From Tachypleus tridentatus (lineage: Eukaryota > Arthropoda > Merostomata > Xiphosura > Limulidae): a DNA stretch of 64,000 nt. The stretch spans positions 22,932,400 through 22,996,399 of the forward strand of contig NC_134828.1 in assembly GCF_004210375.1 (NCBI RefSeq). Direction: 5' to 3'. Below the pieces are notes generated by a model. It worked only from the letters and a program-made list of their open reading frames with translations, did not search any database and was not told where the DNA came from. This document shows positions 1 to 12,501 of this stretch, in pieces; positions within the stretch are counted from its first letter, which is position 1, and the number at the start of each line of letters is the position of its first letter. A program made the position numbers and the translations under genes.

Positions 1-283
1 ACCAGTAGCTGCGTTATTTTTGCATTATAATTGGTAAACATAAGTATACATTTTAGATGTGAGGTAACAACGGTTGGGACAGGTGGTTGCGCAACAAGCA
101 TCTCGACGCAGTTCAACTGCTGCGCTTCAGCGTGTTTCTCATTGGTGGGCAGTTACAGGCACTTGCCACAAAAACTACAAACTGCTCAGTGATTTCCCCA
201 ATAATTCCCAAACCATCCGTGACCCCCGAGAAACTTCAAACGACTCCCGAGGGGTCACAACTCCAGATTAAACACCACTGCTA

Positions 284-360
284 TAGACTCACAATGCTAG
301 AAACCTGGTTTCGATACCCGTGGTAGACAGAGTAGTGATAGCTCATCATTTAGTTTTGTT
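284..360 (+). mobile_element. SINE family C fragment
   Basis: GCTAGAAACCTGGTTTCGAT then CCCGTGGTAGACAGAG and GATAGCTCATCATTTAG; same family as 25684-25812 and 61024-61146. Confidence 0.5.
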
Positions 361-663
361 GTTAACTCCAATCAATTAATGACAAAGGTTACACTTTCGT
401 CACTAAGATTTATCACAAAAAAGGCTTATCTATTTAGTATCTAAAGCTTTTAGTGCACTGTTTTTTCTATCACTCATGAAATAAATGTTTTGGGTGATTT
501 GAATATACTCAAGTGTTATGCATATTTTTTCTGGTTTTTATCAGTTCAAATAATAACTGCTTTCTAATTGAGGATTGTATTTGGCAATTGACTAACCTTT
601 CTACCAGTATTCTGAAAACTGTTTTTAAACATGAGGAAAAAGATCCCTTGGTGAAGAGTTTTT

Positions 664-934
664 GACCCAACATGGCCAGATGGTTAAGGCATTCGACTCG
701 TAATCTAAGGGTCGCGGGTTCGAATCTCCAGCACACCAAACATGTCCGCCCTTTCAGCCGTGGGGGCGTTATAATATGACGATCAATCCCACTATTCGTT
801 GGTAAAAGAAAAGCCCAAGAGTTGGTGGTGGATGATGATGACTAGCTGCCTTCTCTTTAGTCTTACACTGCTAAATTAGGGACGGCTAGCGCAGAGAGTT
901 CTCGTGTAGCTTAGCGCGAAATTCAAAACAAACC
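664..934 (+). mobile_element. tRNA-derived SINE, family A, near full length
   Basis: Head ATGGCCAGATGGTTAAGGC and box-B-like GGGTTCGAATC, body GGGGGCGTTATAATATGACG, tail ending ATTCAAAACAAACC. This family, about 270 bp, recurs across the window. Confidence 0.85.
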
Positions 935-938
935 TATA

Positions 939-1210
939 GGCCCGGCATGGCCAAGCGCGTTAAGGCGTGCGACTCGTAATCTGAGGGTCGCGGGTTTGTA
1001 TCCGCGTCGCGCCGAACATGCTCACCCTCCCAGCCGTGGGGGCGTTATAATGTGACGGTCAATCCCACTATTCGTTGGTAAAAGAGTAGCCCAAGAGTTG
1101 GCGGTGGGTGGTGATGACTAGCTGCCTTCCCTCTAGTCTTACACTGCTAAATTAGGGACGGCTAGCACAGATAGCCCTCGAGTAGCTTTATGCGAAATTC
1201 CAAAACAAAC
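939..1210 (+). mobile_element. SINE family A, full length
   Basis: Head GGCCCGGCATGGCCAAGCGC through tail AAACAAACC. Lies immediately after the previous copy in the same orientation, as if inserted into its tail. Confidence 0.88.
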
Positions 1211-1324
1211 CAGACTTAAGAGTTTTTAATCAGGTAGCTTAGTAACGTCATACGAGAGCTTTTAAAAGTAAAGTAGGCCTACCGTCTTTGAACAAACGAA
1301 GGGAATATTATGCTATACAAATAT

Positions 1325-1436
1325 TTTGGCATTCTTTGAAAAGGTTACTGGTTATGCAGATGACGGTAAGGGTGTAGATTTGGTGTACCTGGATTTTTAG
1401 AAAGCATTTGACAGTGTTATGATTAATACACTGTTA
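1325..1436 (+). pseudogene. Non-LTR retrotransposon reverse-transcriptase scrap
   Basis: One frame reads FFEKVTGYADDGKGVDLVYL then DF*KAFDSV, the motif around the first catalytic Asp (YLDFxKAFD) of CR1/jockey-like reverse transcriptases. One stop replaces the residue before KAFD. Only about 37 codons survive. Confidence 0.65.
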
Positions 1437-1754
1437 AGATTATTTCCATCCAAATCCAAAAGAGTAATGATCGTAAGACTGAGCCCTGACGTATTTCACT
1501 TGTGACATTAATCCAGTGTGACTGAACTCCATTTATAAGAACCCTTTGCGTTGTTTTCTATCATCATCTTCGTAAGCAGTAAACTTTTGTGTTTTATCTT
1601 GTTTTAAGTTCTAGGTATTGTATACAGCCAGATGTAACGCATAGAGCTGGTTATTGACTATTATACAGGCCTAAAGAAATTATATTATCACCTATATTAC
1701 TGTAGTTATCCCATTTAATTTCCTCTTAAAAGACATAAGTACACTATTAAACTT

Positions 1755-1833
1755 GGCTCAGCATGGCCAGGTGGATCAGACACTCCATTCTTTTACCTAA
1801 GGGGCGCGGGTTCGAATCCTCGTCACACCAAAC
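1755..1833 (+). mobile_element. SINE family A, 5' tRNA-like part only
   Basis: GGCTCAGCATGGCCAGGTGG to TCGTCACACCAAACC; the body is absent. Confidence 0.75.
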
Positions 1834-1865
1834 CTCACCTTTGAAAAGAGTGGAGTTTGAAAGTT

Positions 1866-2372
1866 ATTACTATAAAGATTCAGTTCGGAGACAGGAAGAA
1901 GTGATAACATAATATTTATATTCTGAAAACAAACATTTATTTGATACTACATTCCGTTCAAGGCTTCCATCTTCTAGTGTACAATAACCACATGATGACT
2001 TATGTGAAGACTGCAGTTAAGGGTAGAATGAATTAAAACGGTCTACTTTGTTTACCAAATGTTCAGCCTCGTTCTCACGATGACACACCATACGAGGTAA
2101 AACGTATCGCTCTGTACTTGACTCTCTACCCTCTTCAACAAAGCATAATTTATTTTCATGACGTTTATAAATCATGATATTTGGTTGTTATTAGTAAAAA
2201 AGAACGTGATGACCATGAATATATTCAGACCAGTTATTGTGTCAAGTTCATTACTATAAAGATTGAGTTCGGAGACAGGAAAGAAGTGATAACATAATAT
2301 TTATATTCTGAAAACATATATTTATTTGATACTACGTTCAGTTCAAGGCTTCCATCTTCTGGTGTACAATAA
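1866..2372 (+). repeat. Direct repeat pair, about 122 bp each
   Basis: 1866-1987 and 2250-2372 share ATTACTATAAAGATT, GTTCGGAGACAGGA, TGATAACATAATATTTATAT and TCAAGGCTTCCATCTTCT with few differences. They could be ends of one small element or a local duplication; the 260 bp between are unrecognised. Confidence 0.75.
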
Positions 2373-2461
2373 ATACATTTCTAATAGGCCTAAAGAAATG
2401 CACTAGACATAAGTAGAAACTGTAGAATGATGGACAGTGTCTTTCTCTTTACTTAATGGGA

Positions 2462-2559
2462 GGCCCGGCATGGCCAGGTAGGTTAAGGCATTCGACTCGT
2501 AATCTGAAGGTCGAGAGTTCGAATCCCCGTCACACCAAACGTACTCGCCCTTTCAGCCA
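2462..2559 (+). mobile_element. SINE family A, 5' part only
   Basis: GGCCCGGCATGGCCAGGTAG through CGCCCTTTCAGCC, then unrelated sequence. Confidence 0.78.
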
Positions 2560-2667
2560 GAAATGGCCATTTTAATATATTTCGTTTCGATCAAACAGGC
2601 GAAATAAATAATAAAACCATAATCTCAAAGCTTAATATTGTTCACATGATTCCATTCACAAAATTAT

Positions 2668-2892
2668 GGCCCGGCATGGCCAGGTAGGTTAAGGCGTTCC
2701 GTTGCACCAAACATGCTCGCCCTTTCAGTCGTGGGGGCGTTATAATGTGAAATCAATCCCACTATTTGTTGGCAAAGGTGTATCCCAAGAGTTGGCGGTT
2801 GGTGATGACGACTATCTGCCTTCCCTCTTGTCCTAGACTTCTAATTAGGGACGGCTAGCGCAGATAGCCGCCATGTAGCTTTGCGCGAAAGT
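2668..2892 (+). mobile_element. SINE family A with internal deletion
   Basis: Head GGCCCGGCATGGCCAGGTAG jumps from GGCGTTC directly to GTTGCACCAAACATGC, losing the box-B region, then runs to GCGCGAAAGTC. Confidence 0.78.
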
Positions 2893-4550
2893 CAGTTAAC
2901 CAATCATTTAATTAATATGATTAGAAACTATCACTATAGTGAGTAAATAACTTTAACTCGCATGGAGCGAATATTTTTATAAGAGTTTAGAAGAGATTAA
3001 ACTCTTCAAATATAAGTTAATTGCGTACAAGGAACTTAAAACACCTGATTAACTGGTTCTAAAGAAAGTAAACAACAGTGGTACTGTGTTTCGTTTAATG
3101 TAAAAAAAACAAAAAAAAAAACAACAACAAAGAAGAAAAGTTACAACCCTCAAGTTAAACCCATAAAAGAAAATATGTAAAATGCATCAAAACAAAAACC
3201 ACACTATTTGGTAACCTATTTTCATTTTCTAAATTTTCGTGTTGAAGTCAAATTGAGTTTGAAAGATAAAACCGACTTGATAAAGATATTCTCTGTTTTT
3301 CTTATTTAAAAAAAAAACAACTGGAATTCAATTTTTACATTTTATATTCACGTCATTCAAACTTGTATCTAAAAAATAGTTCTTGGAAATTACGTATGTA
3401 GTTTTTTTATGAAATCGGAATAATTGATTATAGAAATCTCTCTTGTTTGTTGAACACTCAGTACTTGAAACAGTTAAGCCAATCAACTGAGTGTGGGAAG
3501 TTAACCTAAAACTAACTGTAAATAAGATAGAAACAGAACACATACAACACGAATTGACATGAAAGAGCATCACATACACGAAAGCAGAATGAAAAAAACG
3601 ACAATAGACATGATCCAAGTTTATATAAAACACGTCAACCTCATCACATCCAAAGTATAATATATGAAGATATTATACTATAGTACCAGAGATTTCGGGT
3701 GGAAGAAGTAAAAACGCTAGCCGTCGTTGGAACTCAGTGTTACAATTGTGAAAGATACGAACACGTTTCTGTACTGTGTCAATTTCTCCCACGATGTGCG
3801 AGATATGATGTAGACCATTATAACTCGGAATGCCCAAATTAACACAGTAGCCCACAATACTGCCAACAGCAAGACGCAATTAACTATAACGGATGTGTTG
3901 AATATATACAGTATACTCAATAAGTCACTGAAACAGACACATATAGTCCAGAAATAAGCTTTTTTTTTTAAACAGAAAATACTACTATTACTTACACCAT
4001 ACACTTACGCTGAGCACGACCACAACCAAGACAGCGAAAAACAGCAAAATAATTAGAGAAACAACCAAATATTTCAAAGGTACAACAAAACAAAAGTCCA
4101 TTCATAGAAAACCAACAATCAAATACTTATAACCGCAACAAACAATCCAGAAATAAATCTTATCTTCGAAACCGTTAAAATCAAGTTATGGATGTTTATC
4201 AAACTTTTAAATGCCTTTACTTTCTTTTCTGTTTATGCTATCACAGAATAGTTGAAATCGCTGCAAATTAATACATGCTGGCAAAACACAAGGAAAGGTA
4301 ATATTATATATAGAAAGTTTTCTTTTTCACAGGTGTACGTGCTGTTCATTTGACAAGAGATGTATCATACTTCCAGACAATCCAATGGTTTACCTCTAGA
4401 TCAGGCCATTGCTTCTATTCGTAGCATAGTTCATGCTACAATGAAAGGAAAAGCTGAAGGAAAAACACGTAAGATGACGTTAGTGACGCAAGCAGTTCCA
4501 TGAGTAACCAAATAGAGAGACACTTAACAGAGTTCCCTTGACAAATATTC

Positions 4551-4817
4551 GACCCGGTATGGCCAGATGGTTAAGGCTCTCGAGTCGTAATCTGAGGGTC
4601 GCGGGTTCGAATCCCCGTCACACCAAACATTCTTGCCCTTTCAATCGTAGGGGCGTTACAATGCAATGGTTAATCTCACTATTCGTTGGGAAGAGAGTAG
4701 CCCAAGACGGTGAGTGGTGATAACTAACTGCCTTCTTTCTAGTCTTATACTGCTAAATTAGGGACGGCTAGCGCAGATAGCCCTCGTTTATCTCTGCGCG
4801 AATTTCTGAAACAAACA
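4551..4817 (+). mobile_element. SINE family A, near full length
   Basis: Head GACCCGGTATGGCCAGATGG, GGGTTCGAATCCCCGTC, tail TTTCTGAAACAAACAG. Confidence 0.85.
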
Positions 4818-6994
4818 GGCAAATATTCTACACTAAATGAATTAAAAAATCTAGAAAACGCTGAATTTTAAAAGATGTATTGAAAGTAAGAGGATACAAA
4901 ATACATGAAATGTTTACATACCAACCCCTCAGGAACATGGATGGCACGTGTGCTTACATTGGAAAATCAAAGGAATGTGTTATTCTCTGTTACAGATAGA
5001 TTTTAATATTTATTTTCCTGCATAACTTTTCACATGCAGAGTGATAAAAATTGATGCATTTTTCTAATCAGATCTGTATTAGACAGCTTCAAGTTTGACG
5101 TCTTAAAATCCACTTGACTTAGGTATTGTTTGACTCGCTAGATAATACCAGTAAAGATCTCAGTCCCTCGCTCTGCGGTTGAAGATTCTACATGAAATAA
5201 CTTATCAACCGGAACTATGATTGTGTTGTTTTGTAAATAAAAATTGTGATTTTTTTTCTAAGCTGATATTCAATTTCTCTCTCTTTTTTTTTTTTTTTTT
5301 TTATTCAGGTTCAGCCAAGGCAGAAAAATGTTGAAACTGTGTTTTGTGATACAGTATCTGTCGAATATTGTGGATCTTACATATTACTTTGAGTGAACTC
5401 GGTGAACCTCAAAATACTACTCTGTGGTCTTTCTCATGAAAAATAATTTTCCCACAGAACAGTCAGGACTGCTAACTGAATATTCAGAGAATACTGGATT
5501 ATGGGACATTATGATATATCGAATCTATAACTGTGGTTATTTAGAATAAAAATTCGATTTTGATAGAACTATATTTACACAAATCTTTATTACAAAAACA
5601 AAATCACAATGCAATAGCAAAAACCAAACCATGTAAAAATATTATTTAAAAGCTCTTACCAGCTCGTTAATCTAAAGCCACAAACGTGAGAAACCCAAAG
5701 TTAAGTTTAAATAAAGTGAGAAGAAAAATCGAAATTAAACTTGGATTTTGTGAAAAAACAAACAAAACGACTGTCTAACAAACAAGAAAAAATTCTCAAA
5801 ACTTAATAATTCAAATTACTCTAACAAAAAATCACTAGTTAAAGGTAAAATACTGAAGCTAGATAACTTAAAAATATTCTGTCATATAAAAAAAGTTAAA
5901 ATTTGTTGTGACAGTGGCAAACCTGTTTTTTTATATATATAAAATTAGAGTATATAAGTAGAGCCAAGCTTGCACATAAAATGCACCCAACAGATAAGAT
6001 CTTTATCCAATAGAAGTTGCGTTCAAGGACACGGATGCCCAAACTCAACAGCAGGAAATATATCATTCTATTTCTGAACATAATATGCTATATTCCCTGC
6101 AATAACGTGGACTAATTTTCAGTTAGTGAACTCAATTCTTGCATGTGTAAAAAACAGGGAAAATTAAGGTCTTACTTGAGTAACTTATACATCTAAACTG
6201 TGATACAGTCCCTAAACTACTAACATTCATATTAAGAATAGAATAACACCCTGCTGAAATCAGTGCACAAAATGACTGCACACCTTCGCTGACACTCTGA
6301 CGTAAAAGGTTTTCAGTCGAGAAGAACAATATCTTAAAAATTCCAGAATAGCTTATGAATATGAGTAACTAATAACTTCAGCTCAAATAATTGTATAGCA
6401 GTGTGTCATGTAAGCTTACTATGCGTTTTTATTCCCTTCGTTAATGTATAATTTTTTTTTAAAAATTATGTGCATATTGATAACATATTGTTAATATTAA
6501 AATTCGATCAAGAAAGTCACTAAGTTTCTCTCATCCTAGTCACTCATGCATGTATGTCACTTAATTGGAGTGTCACATATATTTTGTTTAGAAAAATTCC
6601 TGAAAAGTTTTTGTCTAGAACTATACTTTCCCTCCCCTTGAAAGTCAATTTTTGCCCTTTTCCGCTTTAGAGTTTTAGAGATGCAGATTATTTTAGTGTG
6701 TTTAATGTACGTTTAGTCTTTTTCATTGCTTCAAACTCATCCGAGGTCAGAGAATTGAAATTTTGTTCTATAAATTATTTTCTGGTGAACATTCTTTTAT
6801 TTTGTGGCCACTACCCAATTAATTACTCTACAAGAAATCAACGAATCAGAGAAAACTACAGAATCACAAAACTGATAATTATGTGGATTATAATTTCCAG
6901 TGCTGTACTAATGATTCGCGCTTGTCGGCTTTGGGCTTTAGACCTTCCAGATTTAGAAGGATCAGGTTCGTAGGTTTTGCAGGCGAGCTGAATG
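4818..6994. other. Gene-free stretch
   Basis: AT-rich, with a T run at 5284-5302. Short open frames only; nothing recognisable. Confidence 0.5.
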
Positions 6995-7265
6995 GGCCCG
7001 GCATGGCCAAGCGTGTTAAGGCGTTCGACTCGTAATCCAAGGGTAGCGGGTTCGAATCCCGGTCGCACCAAACATGCTCGCCCTCCCAGCCGTGGGGCGG
7101 TATAATGTTACGATCAATCCCACTATTCGTTGGTAAAAGAGTAGCTCAAAAGTTGGCGGTGGGTGGTGATGACTAGCTGCCTTCCCTCTCGTCTTACACT
7201 GCAAAATTAGGAACGGCTATCGTAGATAGCCCTTGAGTAGCTTTGCGCGAAATTCAAAAACAAAC
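6995..7265 (+). mobile_element. SINE family A, full length
   Basis: Head GGCCCGGCATGGCCAAGCGT, box B GGGTTCGAATCCC, tail AATTCAAAAACAAACA. Confidence 0.88.
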
Positions 7266-9864
7266 ATAAACAAAAAAATCTAATTTTTCGTCAAAGCTTT
7301 TCTGAAAGCTTACGGAATGTTATTTTCCATGTTACTCGACTAGCAAGATCCACTTTCGCTTTCCAAAATAAAACTCTTTTTGTAAAAATTAACAATATTT
7401 GAGCCTTAATCTGTTATGGATTTTTCAGTTAATCTTGATTTTACTTTACAATTGAAAAAGATAAATACTAGAAAAGTTCTAAAGTATGATATTTTAATAA
7501 AAGGTTTTTAAGCAAGGAGGTTATTACGGCTTCTTACCCAATTTAGTATTACTTTTACTTCATTTTATTTTATATAAGAGAAGGTTTTGTGAGTTGTTTT
7601 TTTCATCTCTAAAAGCGATATAATGTTTTTTTATTGAGGTCCTCATTTTTCAATCTTGAGTTTATTAACAAATAAATGAATATAATCAGAGATTTAACTG
7701 TAATTTTAAATAAAAATCTCTTTCTTGCATATTAAAAAAAAACTTTCCTCAAAATTTCGAAGGTATTTTTCAAAAAGCTCGCGAAATGTCTTATATATAT
7801 TATCTGACTAAAAAGATATATTTAATTCTGGGCAATTTTTCTCACAAGATGCTGGAAATGAAGTTTGCAGATGAACAGCTTAGTTGACTTCCGATAACAA
7901 CGGATTTCACTGGATGTTTCATGGCGTCCAGTACGATATTTAAATTCGGCGTTCTTCAGCCAACCGATTAGTTTGCTGTGTTAGTCAATCCGGTAATTTG
8001 CGCTACCCTTCGAGATTGTCCTGTGTGAATGCAGTGATCGCATTACCAATGGTACAGTCCTCATAGTGGTTTTACCAAAAAAGGTATGTGGAATTAGATT
8101 TATTCCGAAGTTAACTTAGAATTGTGAGTTGAGGTTTGATCAAATATAATAATTATTAATTGGAACGTAGTTTTTTTTAAATACTTTAACTTGATTTCAA
8201 TATAAATCACTACTTATATTAATAGACTTGAAGTCCTTAGAAACGCGAAAAAAAGTAAATCAATTTATTTCTGAGGTTCTAATGTTTCGGAATGATTTAT
8301 TTTATCTTCACGATTTTAATATTTCGCTGAAGAAGGAATAAGATATTCCGTAAAAGTTTGAACCTTGTGAATAAAAAAACTTAATATTTTATGGACTGTC
8401 TTCATCATCATTATTAAAATAATTTTACGCTAGGTGCATTATTTCAACCTTTTAGTATGGTATATTAGTTTCAAATAAAAGACATCAGGTGGTGTTTCTC
8501 CTCCCGCAAAATGTGAGCTGAATCGAGAGAATATTTGGTATTTTGCGAAGATGTAAAGTTACTGTTGTTAATAGCATTGTATATCACATTGGATAAAAAC
8601 TTTTATTTAAGTAGAGGGAAAATTTCTTGTGGTTTTTGAAAATTCCGAAAGAGTTCAACGTAAGCAGTATTTTCATTTAGCTTAGATTAGGTAATTATTA
8701 TACTGGCATAGGCGTAGTATTACTATTACTAGCAGTAGTTACTACAGCTATACAGTATTATATTATTAATATGATTGGTTACTAAGACTAACTTTGGTTA
8801 GTCTCACTAGACCTTGTAGTACTAGGAGCCCTACTACAACATCACTACTATTATTTTTACTAGTAGTAGTGAAAAGTGGAATGCATATTCCATAACTGAA
8901 GAATTATCTGATTCGTAAGATATCCCACCTTTAATTTTGATTTATTAGGTTTTAAAATTAAGAAGGATTTTTTTATTTACGAAGATTTTTTATGTTACTT
9001 AATTAGTACGGAATTCAGAAGTACTTACGGAAGTTTTTGAATTTGCCGTTTGTAGTTTAGGATAAACATGGCCAATAAGTTTTTTAATTTTATGCTATAA
9101 TTATATCTTTAACAGTAATATTGAATACTTTCACCAACTAACGATTATTATCGTCAAAGAGTTATTAAACGAGAAGCTGTTTAATTGAGTGGTCTTTGTG
9201 AGTTAAGTTTTATCTATCGATATTTTCCCTACATTTTCTGTCATTGTTTCGTGAAAATTTTATATAATATTTTAAATTGTACATACTGTTGTTATTAGAT
9301 GTTGTGTAACATCAGGGTTAACTGTGTTTAAGTAATTATAACATGTACACAGTACCAGTGATACACTGAATAATTGAGTCTAGCATTAACAATTTGCTTA
9401 ATGTAACATTTTCAGTATTGTGGTAATTATTGCTTTTTAAAATCTGTGTGAGAATATAATAGCAATGGATGGGTATGTACGTCTTCTAATATCATGTTTT
9501 TATTTTACTTCTGAAAGTTTATTACTGTTTTTATTTATTTACAAATAAGGCATATCCTTTATTTCTTTGTTGTTTTTTGTGTTCATATTAATACAGTTTT
9601 TATTTTTATGTTAATTTATTTAGAGTGAACCACAGTCATGCTTACTTCCCACTTCTATTATTATATGATCCAAATTGTAATTACACCAATGCATTATCTT
9701 ACACTTTCTATAATCAAAGTTCAATTGAAAAGTAATTCTTTTAGTATCTAACAAGTTTAATGCAAATCAAAATTCCTAAGCACTGATGTCACCAGCAAAC
9801 TCTACTAATTATATCCATATTAAGTTTGCTAACATAAAGGAGAAAGAACAAATACTGGTAATAA
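7266..9864. other. Gene-free stretch with one weak first-exon candidate
   Basis: Mostly AT-rich. About 7900-8083 is richer in CG and ends in AAAAAAG before gtatgt, so it could be a non-coding first exon (possibly for Keap1). No transcript evidence. The remainder shows only short palindromic, low-complexity text around 8700-8880. Confidence 0.2.
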
Positions 9865-9868
9865 TAGT

Positions 9869-12497
9869 GGGTTATTCCATGTCAAATCATCCAGATTTTG
9901 GAAAATTTTCCATGTGACCCCCTCAGAATGCCTTGAAAAAATTTACATGTGCTCATCTACCCATATAATGAAAAACTACCAACGATTAGGACAATATCTC
10001 TAATAGTTTCTGATTTACAGCCTGTAAAATTGAGTTAATTTATTTTTATTTTTGGCAAATTCATTTTCGGGCAACTTTGGCTACTTAAAGCTGCAAGAGT
10101 AATGGTGGTGGAAGGCTGAAATTTGTTACACTGACTGAATGAATCTCACAGAATTCAAAAATGGTCTCAAACCAAGTTTATCTCTCTTAGGATTTTCATA
10201 GTGAGGCTGTAAAATCACCTGAAAACCTAAAATTGTAAAAAAAACATTGGTTTATGTAATAAGCCATAGCTCTAAGACTTAATATGATACAAAACTGAAT
10301 TTTGTTTTCAAATTTCATTTTAGATATCAGTTGATAAATCAGCAATTGTTGTAATTAAAAGTCTGTTAGATCTCCTGTAAAAAAAAATTTAGTTGCATGC
10401 AACTTTTTATGATTTAGCTAAAAATAGCCCTACTTCAGGCCACAGTTTGACCATGTCACCAGTTATTCAGCCTTTTCAGATTTTTACCATATATTCTCAC
10501 ATCTCTGAATATGATCTACAAAACAAATCAGGATGGTGTTCAACCTATTTTTTGAGTTATAATTTTTTAAAGTATCCTCTGACCATATGTTGTTCATTCA
10601 AAACAATATTCAGTTCAGGTGTGTTACTGTGTGCAAATATATCCATACAATTTTGAAATAATTTATGAATCCCATTGAAATATTCTAATCACCTTTACTA
10701 TATATTCTTATATCTGTGAACATGATGTTAAAAAAAAAAAAGGTAGTGTTGAATAATAAATTATCAAATTTTAAGTTGTTTTGATATGTACCATTGGGTA
10801 AAGGACCACATTCAGGGCATTAAGTTCTTTCTTGACAATCAGGAATCAGTCCTGCAGAATTGTGTAAAGTTTGATCTACTTGAGCACTATGAAAAACACA
10901 AAACTGTGGCAGGTATTAAGTCACATCATAGCTTTATTCTACCAACACATTCTATATGAGAAGGTGATGATGTGTACACAGTTGTAACTGTTGGTAGTAG
11001 CAGTGAAAGTGATGCTACAGCAGCTCAAATAGAGTCTAATGATAGCAATGACAATTATCATCCACAGAAATATGTGCATGCATATACGATCATGAATGGT
11101 ATGTGGGAAACATAAAAGATAGATCAGATGAACATTCCGATGTGTTGGTGTCATTTATGAAGAAATCAAGAAACAAACTGTTCTCATGGCCTGGAAGGTC
11201 ACATAAATATGAAAGCTGGATTCCTTTCCAACATATTCTTTGTCTGATAAGTGCACCTACCGTGCAAGGCAGTAGTGCTCGCCACTATGTTGTAAGTCAG
11301 TGATCTCAACGTAATCGTACTCAAAGTTCAGAAATTTGCTCAAGCTGTCTGAACAAAGCAATGTTTATTTGATGTTGTTAAGGCTAATTTATTGCCAAAG
11401 CAGTTTTTGAAACATTTCATTGTCACAATTATTGTAGTTTGGTGTGACTATAATCTCTCTCAGTTATCCCCTGTTGTAGCACTGTGCTTTTTGTATCTGA
11501 TTTACCTTTGTATTTATTATATTATGAATCTTAAACTCAGCCATATCTGCATAACTGTAATGCATACACAATATATTTGCATTGCCATGTGATCTAACTA
11601 GTTATGCCAATAAACTTGTTCAGAAATGAATTAATTCTTTCTTGTTTCTTACAACTTCATTATTTAACATTGTGAAAGGCTGGTTAGAATATTTCAGTGG
11701 GAAAAAATTGACAGGTATTTTCCAAAATTTTATGGATATATTTGTACACAGTAACACACCTGAACTGAATATTGTTTTAAATGAACAATGTATGGTCAGA
11801 GGATACTTTAAAAAATTATAACTCAAAAAGTAAGTTGAACACCATCCTGATTTGTTTTGTAGATCATATTCAGAGATGTAAGAATATATGGTAAAAATCT
11901 GAAAAGGCTGAATAACTGGTGACATGGTCAAACTGTGGCCTGAAGTAGGGCTATTTTTAGCTAAATCATAAAAAGTTGCATGCAACGAAATATTTTTACA
12001 GGAGATCTAATAGACTTTTAATTACAACAATTGCAGATTTATCAACTGATATGTTTATAGGAAATTTGTAAACCAAAATTCAGCTTTGTGTCATATTAAG
12101 TCTTAGGGCTATGGCTTATTACATAGACCAATGTTTTTTATGATTTTGGGTTTTCAGGTGAGCGTACAGCCTCACTATGAAAATCCTGAGAGATAAACTT
12201 GGTTTGATACCATTTTTGTATTATGTAAGATTAATTCAGTCAGTGTAGCAAATTTCAGTCTTCTACCACCATTACTCTTGCAGCTTTAAGTAGCCAGAGT
12301 TGCCAGAAAATGAATTTGCCAAAAATAAAAATAAAATAATTAAATTTTACAGGACTGTAAATCAGAAACTATTAGAGATATTGATCTAATCTTTGGTAGT
12401 TTTTCATTATATGGGTAGATGAGCACATGTGAATTTTTTCAAGGCATTCTGTGGGGGTCACTTGCAGCCCCCTGGTTGATTTGACATGGAATGACCC
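9869..12497. mobile_element. 2.6-kb foldback DNA transposon with long inverted arms and TAGT target duplication
   Basis: Arms of roughly 0.8 kb (about 9869-10697 and 11675-12497) are close inverted copies. The tips read GGGTTATTCCATGTCAAATC and, reversed, GGGTCATTCCATGTCAAATC. TAGT occurs at both edges (9865-9868 and 12498-12501), a 4-bp duplication. Each arm carries a near-identical open frame (10393-10656 + and 11620-11985 -, starting HATFYDLAKNSPTSG). The centre has a decayed + strand coding remnant. A 4-bp duplication is known for Sola- and Chapaev-type elements, among others; the superfamily is not assigned. Confidence 0.8.
10800..11440 (+). pseudogene. Decayed transposon-encoded protein in the foldback element
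   Basis: Frames broken by stops and frameshifts read FFLDNQESVLQNCVKFDLLE, DDVYTVVTVGSSSESDA, then WYVGNIKDRSDEHSDVLVSF and WIPFQHILCLISAPTVQG. The last part resembles the C-terminal region of uncharacterised repeat-encoded proteins that I remember from Hydra and aphids. The function is not known; it may be part of the transposase. Confidence 0.5.
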
Positions 12498-12501
12498 TAG
12501 T

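Noticed and set aside
3328-4004. Minus frames of 68-101 codons
   Set aside because: Overlapping frames in AT-rich sequence with no recognised domain or splice structure.
4340-4502. Open + strand stretch (LPLDQAIASIRSIVHATMKGK)
   Set aside because: Only about 40 codons, no splice sites or family resemblance that I could support.
4551-4640. Functional tRNA genes at the SINE heads
   Set aside because: Box-B-like GGTTCGAATCC is present, but each is fused to the same long SINE body and no convincing cloverleaf with a paired acceptor stem is visible.
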